A DNA stretch of 64,000 nucleotides from Bactrocera neohumeralis (GCF_024586455.1 NC_065920.1:11184144-11248143), one strand, 5' to 3'; shown: positions 24,345 through 36,189, counted from the stretch's first letter. The notes: a model not told the origin generated them from the sequence alone. Translations and numbers: made by a program.

Positions 24345-24976
24345 GAATGAATTTAGCGAATAGGTGAGTTTCTATGGCAGGTATATGATATAGTGGTTCG
24401 ATCTAAACAATATACTTGGAGATTGCAGCTTTGCCTGGGACAATAAGCCATGCCAAATTCGGTGAGGATTTCTTGTCTAATAAAAAAGTTTTCCATACAA
24501 AAACTTGACCCTGATCGTTTAGTTTGTGTGGCAGCTACAGGCTATAGTGATCCGATCGGAAAAACATGTAAGGAGATTATAGCGTGGTTTCGAAAAATAA
24601 ACCATGCCGAATTTCGTGAAGATATCTCGGCAAATAAAAAAGTTTTCCATACAAAATATTAATTTTGAACGTTAAGTTTGTATGACAGCTATATGCTATA
24701 GTGATCCGATCCGAAAAAATTTTATTTCACAGTATTTATACCGGTTGTTTTAGGACAAAATAAACCATGCCGACAAATTTCGTGAAGATATCTCGGCAAA
24801 TAAAAAAGTTTCCATACAAGGTCTTGATTTTGATCGTTCAGTTTGTACGGCAGCTATATGCTATAGTGATCCGATCCGAAAGCTTTTTACTGAAGTTGTA
24901 GTGTTGCCTTCGAAAATAAACCATGCCAAATTTCGTGAAGGTATCTTGTCAAATAAAAAAGTTTTCCATACAAGTA
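24345..24976 (+). repeat. Array of ~154-bp monomers (left part, split by LINE)
   Basis: Monomer starts are near 24392, 24546, 24700 and 24866 (GTGGTTCGATCTAAACAATA, GTGATCCGATCGGAAAAACA and similar), each followed by CCATGCCAAATTTCGTGAAG-type and AAAAAAGTTTTCCATACAA blocks. The array is interrupted at 24976 within CATACAAGTACTTG. The remainder resumes after the LINE, at 26144. Confidence 0.8.
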
Positions 24977-26143
24977 CTTGGCTGTAGAAAAGACCACACT
25001 AGCTAAGAAACTGGAGAGCGTTCAGCAGGCGGCGCTTAACAGCATGTGTTGTAACGTAATGTCCACTCCAACCATGGACTTAATGCAATCTTGCACATAT
25101 TGCGCCCCGGAAGGTGTATGGCTGCGAAAGTTGCCATCAAACTCGGAGAGTCTGGATTTCTCTGAACACTCGGAAATCTTAACTCACTTTGACTTCTTAC
25201 CGGATCGCTCAACTGAACTCTGGTGGCTTCCTCTCTACCCATATACCAGCGAGGGAGTTGTGGGTATGAAGAAACCGTTGGAAGAGAGGGGCAGCGAGCT
25301 TCTTCGCGCATGGGTCAAAGTTTGGAGGGTAGATTAGTGGAGGGATTTACTGTCTGGAGCTCTCTGTCAACTCCAGTTTCAAACTTCCTGCCAGCTATTA
25401 TTCCCAGCCATTAAGGTAGTAGTACATTTGCGGCACTGGAGTGCAGCCTCCTTCAGAGAAGTGACGATCCACTCAAATAGTAGAGAGGCGATACTAGCCT
25501 TGAACTCATTCAGGATTGGTCAAAGGGTGCCTAACCTAGCAATCGATAGCATCGAATGTCTTTGTGATAAGACTGGTATGGGTGCCAGGCCGCAGCGAAA
25601 TCGCAGAAAACTGTAGAGCTGATGAGCTAGCAAGAAAAGACAACCTAGAGCTGCTATCGGTAGATTGGGAGCGGGTCGGTGCTACCGTATCCTCTTGTGT
25701 TCAACTATTAGAGGTAGCTGAGTTCAGCGAAAGCTTGGCAGCGCAACCATCGGTACATGCGCTATCGCAAAAAACTTTTGACGCAACATTGATAGCAAGA
25801 TATTGCCATATTGGCGTCCACGCAGTAAGGCTGCAAATCTGACCAGACGCAATCTGCAGAAGCTGCATTGAAGAAAATGAGGTGAAAACAACTCAACACT
25901 TCCTTCTTGACTGTCCCGCGTTTGGAAGTCCAAGGCTAAGTACTTGAGAGCGCATATTTTTAGACATCCCACCGAGCTGGCGGGAATGGAAATTGAAAGC
26001 CTGTCCAAATTTGTTTTGGCTACTAAGCGGTTTGTTAATTTGTAGCTTCGAACAAAGGAGTTTTTCTTTTCTATGGCCTCACAAACGACTGCGACGATAG
26101 CAGGCCACGTGCGATCTTTGATCATCCATCTAACCTAACCTAA
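24977..26143 (+). mobile_element. LINE fragment (RT C-terminus, RNase H, Cys-His) inserted in the 154-bp array
   Basis: Plus-strand pieces in order begin with LAKKLESVQQAALNSMC (about 24999-25050), the region after RT. There follow an RNase H-like end with VWVPGRSEIAENCRADELAR (about 25572-25632) and a zinc-binding tail, SCIEENEVKTTQHFLLDCPA (about 25862-25920). The 3' end is CTAACCTAACCTAA (about 26128-26141). Stops and frameshifts show it is dead and 5'-truncated. It is flanked by ACTTG on the left (24972-24976) and on the right (26144-26149 region), which could be a target-site duplication. A related fragment is on the minus strand at 52040-52340. Confidence 0.75.
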
Positions 26144-26245
26144 GAACTTGTTCCTCGTTGTTGAGTTTGTATGGCAGCTATATGCTATAGTCGTTCGATC
26201 GGAACAATTTGTTCGGAGATTATACCGTTGTTTTGAAAAATTTTA
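26144..26245 (+). repeat. Remainder of the 154-bp array after the LINE
   Basis: The sequence resumes in the middle of a monomer with GAGTTTGTATGGCAGCTATA then GTCGTTCGATCGGAACAATT and GTTCGGAGATTATACCG. It ends near 26245. Confidence 0.75.
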
Positions 26246-28099
26246 ATCTAATAAGATAAAGCAAGAAATTCCAATTGGCGTTAAAAGTATGTAAGGAACA
26301 CAAGATAGTACAACAACTTCGAGCAAACATCTGCACATGCCCCACTCACAAGTTGTTATTGTATGGTATAACAACATTGACCGCAAAAGCGATTTAAATT
26401 GCAAAGTGAACACACAGAGAGACACGCTGCGGTTTGGCTTGTTGAAGAAAGCTGTTGACAGTCGCCAGTCAACCGTGGAGTCCAGTGCAACGTTGACATT
26501 GAACATAGAACACACCGGCGGTTGCAATTGGACAACAACAGCAACAACAACAACAATAATAAGAAACACAACAATGACAGCAGCAAAAGTCATCTGCTGC
26601 TTAGCCGCTGACGCACATTCCAATGAAAACGTCAAACATAAAAGCAAAGAGAGAGCGACAGAGAGGCGGAGAATAAACAAGTGAAGAGCAAAATAAAGTA
26701 TACTTAGCGTAAATAAAGAATACTAAAAATAAATAAAGAAATCTAAAATAGAAAAAAAATAAAATGTTGAATTTGCAAGGAAAAAACTAAATAATTTTGC
26801 CGGCAGCAGCAAACACACACATACTACATATACACACAGATTTTGAAGCTTTTCTGTGGGCAAATGCCGAGATATGCATGCAGATGTATGTAGCTATGTA
26901 AATATAAATAAATATGTATTCGCTTACGTGACGTTACGATAAAGACTAACGACAACCAAGAGATAAACGGATAAAACGGAGTGTCGAAGAAGTCTGAAGA
27001 AGACAAAAATGTACAAAATCGTATAACCAAAACGGCTAAAAGCAAGAAAATTCACAACAGAATGTGAGTGAGCACACACACACGCACATAACCGTATAAA
27101 TAAATGAACGGGTGTGTGTGCCTGCGCGTGGAATTGTAATTATGCTTAGCCACTGGCTCCACTGAGTCAGAGTGGCGATCTTGCCCCTTCGCGGCGCAAA
27201 GAAAGGTGAATCAATCACATACATACATACATACAAATAAAGAGTGCATTGTGGCGTTCACAGGTAGTTGAAATTTATGAGCGGTCAGCAGTGGGGGGTT
27301 TGCCGTGAGCATCACGAGTGCCAAGGGCTTGAAGAAGCAGCAGCAGTAAAATTAAAAAAAAAAAAAAACTAGAAAGAGCAGATACTTCAGAGAGCGTTTG
27401 GGAGCGTGCAGCAGAATGCCAACCTTTCAAAGGTTGTACGAATTCACCTGCTATTTTTTCCAAGCTAATTTGTGTGCCTTATTTATATTTTTTTATCGTT
27501 TTTTTCACAACTTCGTTCTTGCTGTGTATTTGGTTTAAAGCAGAACATGAGAATTTACGCTGAAGAACATAAAGGTATTGTGCTGAAGCGTAGCCGAGGT
27601 GGAAGAAAGTAAGATGAGAACTACAAACAACAAAACATACATACATAAGTATAAGGCTGTGTATAAATGCCGTGCACACAAAGCTACACACAGCAGTGTA
27701 TACATACATACATACATATGGTATATCACGCGATTCTGCTGTTTACCTGTCCTGATTTTGTACTTGATTTCTGCTTTAAAATTTTTATTTATATTTCTGT
27801 TTTTCTCGTGAGCATTAATAACGAACTAATACATGCTTACATATGTACATACATACATATAGTGTAGATGAGTGTATGCGGATGATGACGTCGGGAAATA
27901 ACGAAATGACAGACAATGGAGTAAAATTAATTTAAAGATCACTGAATCATCGTTTTTATTGCTTTATTGCTGGAGTTCTCGAGTAAAAAAAAAAGAACTT
28001 AATTTTCGAAGCAGCTAGCGGAAGGAACGGTGCCGCAGTATGACTATAAGTATTAGCACCGAAAGTAATAATGGAATAATTACAAAGCTGAATTATAAA
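26246..28099. other. Intergenic, no gene seen
   Basis: Contains an ACAACAGCAACAACAACAAC tract at about 26533-26560, poly(A) near 27355 and CATACATACATACAAA near 27220. Overlapping frames on both strands near 26243-26684 arise from the trinucleotide tract. No supported gene. Confidence 0.5.
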
Positions 28100-28420
28100 A
28101 TTTAAACATACTATAGAATATGTAGATAACTTGTAAAAAAAATATTATTGAAAAATTTAAAAAATGTTAAAAATGCAAAAATTAAATGTAAAAAAAAATT
28201 TAATATAAAAAATGAAAATAAAATAAAAATTTATAAAAACCCAAAAATAAAATATTATATTAAAAAAATAAAAATATATTATATTAAAAAAAAAATATAA
28301 ACAAAAAGAAGACATTTTTAAAAAAATATTAAAAAGAAAAAAAAATATATATAAATTATAAAATTATATATAAAAAAATATAAAAAATTATAAAACAAAA
28401 ATATTTACATATGTATAAAT
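28100..28420. repeat. A-rich low-complexity block
   Basis: About 320 bp of AAAAATTTAAAAAATA-type sequence with strong A skew on the plus strand. No genes. Confidence 0.7.
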
Positions 28421-28439
28421 ATCAGTATAACGTTTACCT

Positions 28440-29818
28440 CGGCTGTATCAAATAGTTAGTACCCTCAAAGGTGCATTTTTTACAACATAAAAGTGTAGAA
28501 CCTACCCACGAGAGGCAGGCAGCAAAGCGACGAGGGATCCGATGTTTAAACTGGACAGCGATCACCACCAAACGTTTTATCAGACATTGATGAAAACCTT
28601 AAGGCAAACGCTCATCACATCGGCGGATCCAGTAAGGTCTATTCTGGTTACGGTGAACTAATACGGAGCCCCAACCAAGAGCTGCAGAACGGAAGTTTAA
28701 CAAAAGGCTAGGCAGTATTCCATCATATCCCACGAGAGGTAAGGCAGCATGACATCACCATCAAACGTACATAGCTGGCAAGCAAACGCCCATCAGTATC
28801 GAGGCTGATTCTGATTACGGTGAACTGGAAACCGTCTTTAGTTTAACAAAAGGCAGGTAGCAAAGCGACCCTGGCAGGTCTTCAAGTACATCCAATGCAC
28901 GTCGTCATAACTTTTTGGCCGTACAGGTTCAGTTAAGACGAGTTCCTAATCCGTGCCTGAATCTGGCTCTGAATATAAGCTCTCATTAGGACTTGTTTCA
29001 ACGCTCGGGTGGCCTCTATGCTTGCAAAGATAACCACGGTGTTGATAAAGGGCAACTGCTACAACGTGCGGAGATAGCGGCTTGAAGTGGAGACACACTA
29101 GAACAAAAATTAATACATCGCAAACAACAACAACACCCAAACAGAAAGAATAAGGAAATAAATATGGTAAAGACGAGGAATACGGGAATGGATTCTTATG
29201 AAGTAGTAAGATACTTAGATCCCCTACACTCAACTTCACCCCAAACCAACCGGACAAAACTGGAGAAAAGACGGGCAGAAGAGGAATCCTTGAAAAACGC
29301 AAGGGTATCATGCAAATTATAAATATGGCGTTAAACAGAAGAACGTCAGCATAGATGTTTAGAACGGAGCGGCACAGCTAGACGAACTCTTCGACGTAAT
29401 TAAGAGTTACCGTAGAAACGGCCTCATGGCAGAAAATGAGAAAAGGAGGTCTAGGCAGACGCATTAACATCACGGAGTGGAGCTAAGCCCTGTGGAGCCT
29501 CGAGAAACAGTAGAACCACGAAACGAAAAGGACGGCCAGTGACAAAGAGATTTCCCTAATAGAACAAAGAAGACCCACGCAAACGAAGAAACGGTGAAGC
29601 AAGCACCTAAAATTGCAGAAGAGAGACAACAAGGGAAGAATATAGCTGCATGACAAAAAAGCCTATGATAGCCCAAACGACAATCAGAGGCCGTAATCAG
29701 AAAGCCAGTAGAAGGCAATAAGTACGCCGAGGTCCTTAAAAATACCCGTAGCAAGGTAAATCTAAAAGAAGCTGAGATTAAGATCAAAGGGAGCTGTAAA
29801 AAAAAGAGCCGGAACTCT
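28440..29818 (+). mobile_element. 5' part of a LINE: duplicated 5' UTR plus ORF1 relic
   Basis: Two diverged copies of a leader segment are visible. CACGAGAGGCAGGCAGCAAAG is at about 28509, and CCCACGAGAGGTAAGGCAGC with ATCACCATCAAACG follows at about 28729-28765. Both contain ACGGTGAACT. The first candidate start is ATG at 29164 (MVKTRNTGMDSYEVVRYLDP), which runs 52 codons to a stop. Downstream frames include LDELFDVIKSYRRNGLMAEN (about 29378-29440) and NKYAEVLKNTRSKVNLKEAE (about 29718-29780). The last resembles the conserved region of R1/LOA-type ORF1 (Gag-like) proteins. The element stops at about 29818, where a 154-bp monomer begins. It has frameshifts and is not functional. Confidence 0.6.
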
Positions 29819-29819
29819 A

Positions 29820-29965
29820 CTATTAGAGCTACATATGTATATATTATAGTCGTCCGATCTGAACAATATATTAAAATAGCCCAGCATTGTCTTGGATAAT
29901 ATTCTGTGCCAAATTTCGTGACGACATATTGACAAATTAAAAAAGTTTTCGATACAAAGACTTGA
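29820..29965 (+). repeat. Single ~154-bp monomer
   Basis: CGTCCGATCTGAACAATATA at about 29850, GCCAAATTTCGTGACGACAT and AAAAAAGTTTTCGATACAAA match the monomer at 2440-3250. It directly abuts the LINE end, so one may have inserted in the other. Confidence 0.7.
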
Positions 29966-31337
29966 ATTTATTCTAATTTTTCCTAGATTAAAGCCACTAA
30001 ATTTGAACGATAGAAAAATGCTGCCAAATAAGTATCACGGAGAATTTTTATTATTTGTATTATGTAAGCATCGAAGATTCAAGAAGAAGCAAGTATGTTT
30101 AACTACATACATATGTACATATATGTATGTATATGGTTATGAGGCAGGTACATATGCGCAAACATTCTTACATTGAAAAAATCTCCATTTCGACAGCATA
30201 AAATGGCTTTGCATTTGACATATGATGATATTTAAGGGAAAATGTCATAAAAATGCTCGCCCTCCCCACCGTCATCGATTACTTAGTACAGCGGAGGAAC
30301 CATAAAAATCAACGCTTGAAATGCATAAATCTGAAAGCACCACTCCGACAAGTCAGTGGGTCGTCCATGGCGCAGCATTAATGGGGCTTTCGTCCTTCAA
30401 AGCGTGTACGCAGCAGCGGGGGTTCTCATATGTATGCATGTATGTATGTATGTGTGTAAGAAAAATGGATGCTTGTGTTTGACAACCCACAAGAGGCAGG
30501 AAATATAAACACACATACACACATTTGTGTTATATGTAGGATGTTGATGCTGCTAAGCTTCGAGCCAGTGTGTATACACAAGCCCAGTGACAGCAGGAAT
30601 AGCGGAAGGAAAGCATAAGCAAAACAAAATTAGAACAGCGACGCCAATCAACCACAAGCCACCACAAAAGCGCGGATGAAAACAAACCGATACACATACA
30701 TACATACAGCTGAAAATTATGCGCTCGCAGCATAGGAATTCAAATTCAAAAGTGACAGTTGCGTATCCCGGCGACTGCGGCATTTCGCGAGGCAGCAGCT
30801 GCCGTTGACGCATTGTTGTCATGACAACGGCTGCAGACAGGCTGCTGGCTGCCAAGCTTGTTGGTTTTCTGTATACCTTGTGCACTTCATTGATAAAATG
30901 TGCGCAGCGCAGCTATGTATGGAGGGGGTTAGAGTGCGCAGCGCCTGTTTTGGGGGTAAGTATCTATGGCTGTGCTGTTGCATATGCAACCAGTGAAAAA
31001 ATGTTTGCATATAATTTCAGTGCCTAGGAATTTTGCTTTAAATGGAGCAAATGCATTCCGAAGCAGGCAGGCTGCATTTGCCTTGCTTACATACTAGTAT
31101 ACAAATCTATGTAAATATGTATGCATGGTGGCGCTTGCAACGCAGTGCGTGGCAGCCTTGCGTACTTTGGCATTGCAGACTACAAAGGGTTAATTACAAG
31201 GTTGCTATGTATGTACGTATGTTTGCATGTCAAAGCTGCCTGCGGCAATGACATTTTTTAAATAAACACTAGTGGCACATAAAAGACTTTGCTTTAGATT
31301 TTAATTATTTCTGCCCGCAGGCGTTGACATTTCACTT
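29966..31337. other. Intergenic, no gene seen
   Basis: Non-coding sequence with TACATACATATGTACATATA repeats near 30104 and TATGTATGTATGTGTGT near 30440. A good plus-strand donor-like GGTAAGTATCT lies at about 30956. The frame before it (from 30821) has no family match, so I do not call an exon. Confidence 0.45.
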
Positions 31338-31339
31338 AC

Positions 31340-32660
31340 CTTTTAGTTACGACGATTGGTTTTTTGTTTCACACACGTTTGGACTGCGCTGCTTAGTTTT
31401 GCATTTTTACTCGTATTTGCTCTCGTTGCTTTGTTGTCACTTTTGTAAATACCAAGTTGTCGGAATCAAAATGTAAAAACACACACTTTTTATGCACTTT
31501 ATGTTTTACTTTAACAAATATTTAGCTTTAGCTCTGCTCATACAACTTATTTTATTTTTATGCTTTAAAATTGCTTTGCTTTTGCGAACTTTTTAAATAT
31601 TTAATTTTCACTATTTTTTATTTAACCAGCAATCTTATCTGAAGGGTTCATGTATTTATTTTTTCTATTTATGTTAAGCAGATAAGCACTTCATTTACAC
31701 CACTGCACTCACTTTTTCATATTTTTTATTTTCTATGCGTATATCTTGCTTTGTATCATTTTTAGACCAATATTTCTTTGTGTCTGCTTGGTTTTGCAAA
31801 AATTTTGCCCGCAGCTTTTGTTATTTCTCAACACGTTATATTCTCATTGACTGCAAAATATTCTATTGATATCAACAATTATTTACCAAGCAAAAAATGT
31901 GCAACAAATAGACAATTCTTTTAAATTTTTGTGATAAAACGGATTTTTTCCACCGCTTCAAATTGGCTTTTGCGACCGCGACGCAGCGCAGCTAGACATT
32001 GTTTGCAAAAACACACAAAGCACAGTCGTGTATTTAAAGCAGCGACAGCGCTGCTACCCACAATGTTGGCAGTCAGCACGACAGCGCAGCTTCAGTTTCA
32101 CACATTTGCAATGTACGCGCTTCGCAAACACTTTTTTCCACGTTTACACTTTGTGCGTTGCTTCGTCGTTGTAAACGTTTTACATTCTTTTACACAAACA
32201 CCGCACATACACACACACGCACACGTAAAGGGCGCACAAAATACACCTTCCTTTTTGCCTCGTTTTTCCCGTTTGCTGCGCACGTTTCGGCCGCTGCTTT
32301 TGCTTGTGTTCTGCCGCTATCACTGCGAATTGCTTTTGCTGCTGCTCTTCTACCTTTTTTCTTTGCAACTTTTTTTTTGCATCAGCAGCGTACCACTGAA
32401 AATTCTTTCACCTTCTTGCACTTGTTTCAAATACAATTTTTATCACTAATATTTTGCTTTTTGCAATTTATATTTGCACTTTTATGTCACATTTTACACT
32501 TTCCTTGCATTTGTTCTGAATTTGTGCAGGTGGTTGAGGTGCAATGTTGAAGAAATGCTAGGATTCCAATTCACGAACACGAGACACACACGCACTAATT
32601 AACATCCACTCAGAACGACGGTTAAAAAATTACTGCACGAAAGCGCACGACGAGTAGCGG
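31340..32660 (-). other. Possible non-coding 5' exon region (weak)
   Basis: On the minus strand, AACTAAAAG followed by GTAAGTGAAA forms a strong splice donor at 31339/31340. The region upstream of it (up to about 32660) has the A/CAA-rich composition typical of fly 5' UTRs and contains no conserved coding frame. It could be a first exon of a gene extending left of 31 kb on the minus strand. No coding exon that would accept it was found, so this is a suggestion only. Confidence 0.2.
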
Positions 32661-33545
32661 CGCATTGCAAACGGCGGTCAACTTCTTTTCCAATCAGCCA
32701 CGAATGCCGTGTCAAAACAAAAAGTCAAAAAATTTTCAAGTGGATTCCTGTTAGCGCGTGTATTGGCTGTAGTGATGACGGGCAGGTTGTTGTCTAAGCT
32801 AGTTGGGTTGATTTTACTTACGCAGCACAGGGTGGTGTGGTGATAAGTGAAAATATTTTAATATATTATATACATATGTACATTATATATATATTTTTTT
32901 TCAAAAATGGTGCAGAATCATATACATATGTATATGCCGCGCAAGTCACGACCACCGAAACTGTAAGATATTAAAAGAATTTGAAACTAAGACATACTTG
33001 TCGAAGGAACGAGCGAATGTTAATACATCAGAGTTTCGGGTAGTTTTGCGTATTTGATGTCGAGAAAGAGACGGACGAACACTCATAAACAAAAGTTTGT
33101 GGTAGTTTTGTCAATTTGGCGTTAAGCAATTTAGAAAATCTGTGGTATCGCTATCTGGTAGCTAACCTATTATTTAACCGATTCTTTGCTTGCAGGGTGT
33201 CGAATGTGATTTTTTCTTAGTTATTACTGAAATAAAAATGCAGCATACTTTAAGGCGCAAAGAAATTGTTCTAAAGCATACCACTAGGCAGTTGAATAAC
33301 TGTCTCAATGATCTCGATCAAAATACGTTTTTTTTCTGTTACCAAACTTGAAACAAAAAGTAGTCGGCTACCACTTGGCGTTTCGCAGCAACCCAGTAGA
33401 CAAAACTCTGCTTCCTAGGCACACAAACAACAATGACAAATTATTTCTAATAGTTTTTTTCCAAAAGTTTACTTTTCTTTAACTTCCTAAATTATAATTT
33501 TTTATATACAATCGATTTTTTTACATAAAGATTATTTACAAAAGT
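32661..33545. other. Intergenic, no gene seen
   Basis: Non-coding sequence with ATACATATGTATATG near 32922. It lies downstream of the gene ending at 33573. Confidence 0.5.
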
Positions 33546-33551
33546 TTTATT
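33546..33551 (-). terminator. Polyadenylation signal AATAAA
   Basis: TTTATT on the plus strand (AATAAA on the minus strand) lies 22 bases past the stop codon at 33573-33575. It probably ends a transcript with a very short 3' UTR. Confidence 0.5.
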
Positions 33552-33572
33552 TAATTTCGAATAGTTGAAAAG

Positions 33573-34480
33573 CTACTCGCCCTGCTCGAGGCTCACATCC
33601 ATCAACTCCTTGGTTATTTCGCTTTTCGACTTGCGCTCACTCGGTTGCTCTGCGATTGTCTGCAGCGCCAATTCCTCAAGTGGGCGTGGCGTGAATCCCG
33701 CTGGTCCGCCTAAGTTCAAGGAACCACCTTTATATGGTACAAAGGTCGGACGTAATCGCTGTAACTCTGGCTCCGGCGTTACAACCATAACTGGCGCCTC
33801 GGTACTTGGTTGAGTATCTATTGGTGATGATTTTGTTGTTGTGCTGCTGCTGGTGGCCATTTGGTAGAGCATTTGCAGTTGCATCATTGACTGCTCCGCC
33901 GTGTTGGCGGCCGGTGGCGTGAAATTTTCCAGCTGCTGTTGCTTTTTCCCCGTCGCGTTTTGTGCGAGTTTCGGCGCAGATTTCTTTTTGCTGGCTGCTA
34001 TGCCGGCACTGCTGGCAGCATTGTTGTTTGTTGTATGCATGGCATTTGACCAACTCTCAAGCCAACTATTGGCTGTGCGTTCTGTTGTGGTGCTCGTTGT
34101 GCTGCTCGCGAGTTGTCTGAAAGCTTCCTGCGCTTGTTTGCGCAGCAGATGTGCGCGATGCGCCTTGCTCACTTGACGCTTATTGAATGAGTTCTCCGAA
34201 TCGGCATCTTCGCCTATTGGACGTGTGTTCTTCTGTGGTCCCAGTTCGAGTAAAACTTGGAAGTCAGCATGATTGCCGAGCCGAAAACCGAAGCCGAGTC
34301 GAGAATCGGTACCTAAGCGCGAGTAAATGGCATTAGTGGGAGGGTTTAAGTTGTGGTATTATAAAAATATTCAATCGTTTAATGTTTACGTACCTTTTTT
34401 TATGGGTGGAATATTGGAGTAGATAAGAGATAGTATGGAGGGTAGCTCCTGTGGCACAACGAGTGGTTCCGCGCTTGGTA
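33573..34480 (-). CDS. Conserved-looking protein of unknown function, last two exons
   Basis: The gene is join(33573-34312, 34394-34480) on the complement, with the intron at 34313-34393. Donor AAAAAAG|GTACGT, acceptor CTTAG|GT and reading phase all agree. The 87-base exon encodes PSAEPLVVPQELPSILSLIY and then SNIPPIKKG. The last exon starts TDSRLGFGFRLGNHADFQVL and continues LELGPQKNTRPIGED. It then becomes Ser/Thr/Gln/Ala-rich (about residues 90-200 of the visible part) and ends in a charged stretch, EITKELMDVSLEQGE. The compact Gly/Phe/Arg block around the junction reads like a conserved motif. The tail reads like a disordered region. I see no transmembrane segment or enzyme motif in the visible part. 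The N-terminus lies upstream (acceptor TTGCAG at 34481-34486). I do not recognise the family and give no function. Confidence 0.7.
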
Positions 34481-34654
34481 CTGCAATGAATACGAGATTT
34501 ATATGCTTCTACTGATACACATATGTGCTTATTTATGTGTGTGTATGTCTGATATCTACAAACTAGTGGATGGGTCTTTCCATAGCTATGATTAAATAAT
34601 TAGTCTTGGAAGACTATGTACATATATAAAATACCGCTAAGATCAAAGTTTTAG

Positions 34655-34985
34655 GAAAATAGCTTAAAGCTTGAAAATGTTTAAAAAGCTCAACGGTTAA
34701 AAAATCAACGTTTTAGGAAAAGAACTTAAAGCTTAAAAAAGTTCATAAAAGCTCAACAGTTAAAAAATCAACGTTTTAGGAAAAGAGCTTAAAGCTTAAA
34801 AAGCTTAAAAAGCTCAACGGTTAAAAAATCAACGTTTTACGTTTACTTAAAGCTTAAAAAAGTTCATAAAAGCTCAACGGTTAAAAAATCAACGTTTTAG
34901 AAAAAGAGTTTAAAGCTTCAAAAAGCTTAAAAAAGTTTAACAAAGCTTAAAAATGTTTAAAAAAGCTCAAAGGTTAAACAAGTTG
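34655..34985. repeat. Intronic minisatellite, ~62-bp units
   Basis: GCTCAACGGTTAAAAAATCA followed by ACGTTTTAGGAAAA recurs near 34688, 34749, 34812 and 34874, at 61-63 bp spacing, with AGCTTAAAGCTTAAAA linkers and a decaying right edge. It sits just upstream of the exon at 34394-34480, inside that gene's probable intron. Confidence 0.85.
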
Positions 34986-35934
34986 GGAGCTCGCCGGTTA
35001 AACGCTTTAATCTATTTTTCTACGCATGTCTCACTTCATAATTTTCAATAGTCATGTAAAAGTTATTGAGCAAATCCCCTATTAATTCATTAAGAGAGTC
35101 TTAATTATGCATTGTGACATCGTAAAACAACAAAAGACCTACAAATATGCCGCTGATGGCCACGCCAACATTCCGTTGAAATTTTTGTACTTCCTCAGCC
35201 ACGCCTCACACGCAGCTTCAATCACAAAAACAACGAAAACATTGTCATACGCCGAAATAGTTATGTAATGCTTTAAACTGGGCTTGGTTTTTGACGTAGA
35301 CCACAATCGTGATTTCAAAACCAAATCTAAGCACTTAGCCACAGGTAGCCACAGGTGGTGAGCTAATGCGCATGCGCGCCTTGTTTTCATTGTGCTAAAC
35401 CGCATTTCATTTGTCTTTCAGTTGTTTTACTTTTTCATGCGTCTATTCGTTACTTTTGTCTTGTGAGTCTGTGATATTCGAGATTTACCTTCAATTATTT
35501 GCTGTTGACCCACCTGCCTATTGGTTGCTGAAATTTTGATGGATTTGCTTTTCGTAAGATAAGCCATTGACAGTTGTCTGAAATCGTTTCCTTATTTAGC
35601 GAGCATTTTATTTGTGTGCAAATAATAACATTTGATTTTGAAAATACATTATTTCGTGTTGAAACCAGCCAAGGTAAACGGGAAGCAACAAAAACGTTAT
35701 CTTATCAACGACTATTACCGAAACAAGTCCAGTATTGGCATGGCCGTAAAAGTGAACTTAAAATGAGATTTAATAAGGCCAAAAGATCAAAGATAAAATA
35801 TCAGGGTTAATTTGGAACCTATAGAAACCCCTTGCTACTGCAATCCCCTGTACCATATTGTTATTAGGGTTACAAAACAGATGAAAATCGCTGAAAGAGC
35901 AAAAGGCTACAGATTAGATAGGGTTAGATAAGTA
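34986..35934. other. Probable intron / intergenic
   Basis: Apart from the candidate exon at 35489-35527, I see no gene. The 78-codon plus-strand frame at 35574-35810 matches nothing. Confidence 0.4.
35489..35527 (-). CDS. Candidate 39-bp exon of the unknown gene
   Basis: On the minus strand, AAATTTCAG precedes 39 bases encoding TNRQVGQQQIIE, followed by donor GAAG|GTAAAT. The final single base joins in phase to the TA that begins the exon at 34480, giving ..QQQIIE-V-PSAEPL. All three visible junctions of this gene would then be phase 1. The phase match alone has a one-in-three chance, and the exon is small with a weak polypyrimidine tract, so it remains a candidate. Confidence 0.25.
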
Positions 35935-35995
35935 AATGAGGGTGCACTGCGACTCAAGGGTCTATTGTGCCCTCTCCTAAGTCACAACCAGCCCC
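35935..35995 (-). mobile_element. LINE 3' tail fragment
   Basis: AATGAGGGTGCACTGCGACT and GGGTCTATTGTGCCCTCTC are the reverse complement of the LINE 3' end at about 40083-40146 (GAGGGCACAATAGACC..AGGTCGCGGTGCAA..CCTCATTTATT). A related tail ends the LINE at 9420-9460. Confidence 0.6.
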
Positions 35996-36189
35996 AGCAA
36001 ATTGATAAATTTCCAATATACTGCTAGGTGCTATTGAGGCGTTGTGATCCCTATTCGGAAACATGGATCCAAGAGGCTTTACTGCGCCAATTGGAAATCG
36101 TGGAATCGTTCATTCGGCCTTACTTCCTATGTAAAGGCTACAAGATAGCTGAAAACATCTGAATGCCCTAAAGACTATACCAAAAGTCG

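Noticed and set aside
26243..26684. Overlapping 115-145-codon frames on both strands
   Set aside because: Both derive from CAA/TTG trinucleotide repeats, which commonly keep frames open.
31931..32449. 172-codon plus-strand frame, Leu/Phe-rich
   Set aside because: Composition follows T/C-rich DNA, and there is no motif or splice support. The start is an alternative codon and nearby frames on the other strand are equally long.
33901..34176. 91-codon plus-strand frame, Leu/Cys/Ala-rich
   Set aside because: Antisense to the last exon of the unknown minus-strand gene.
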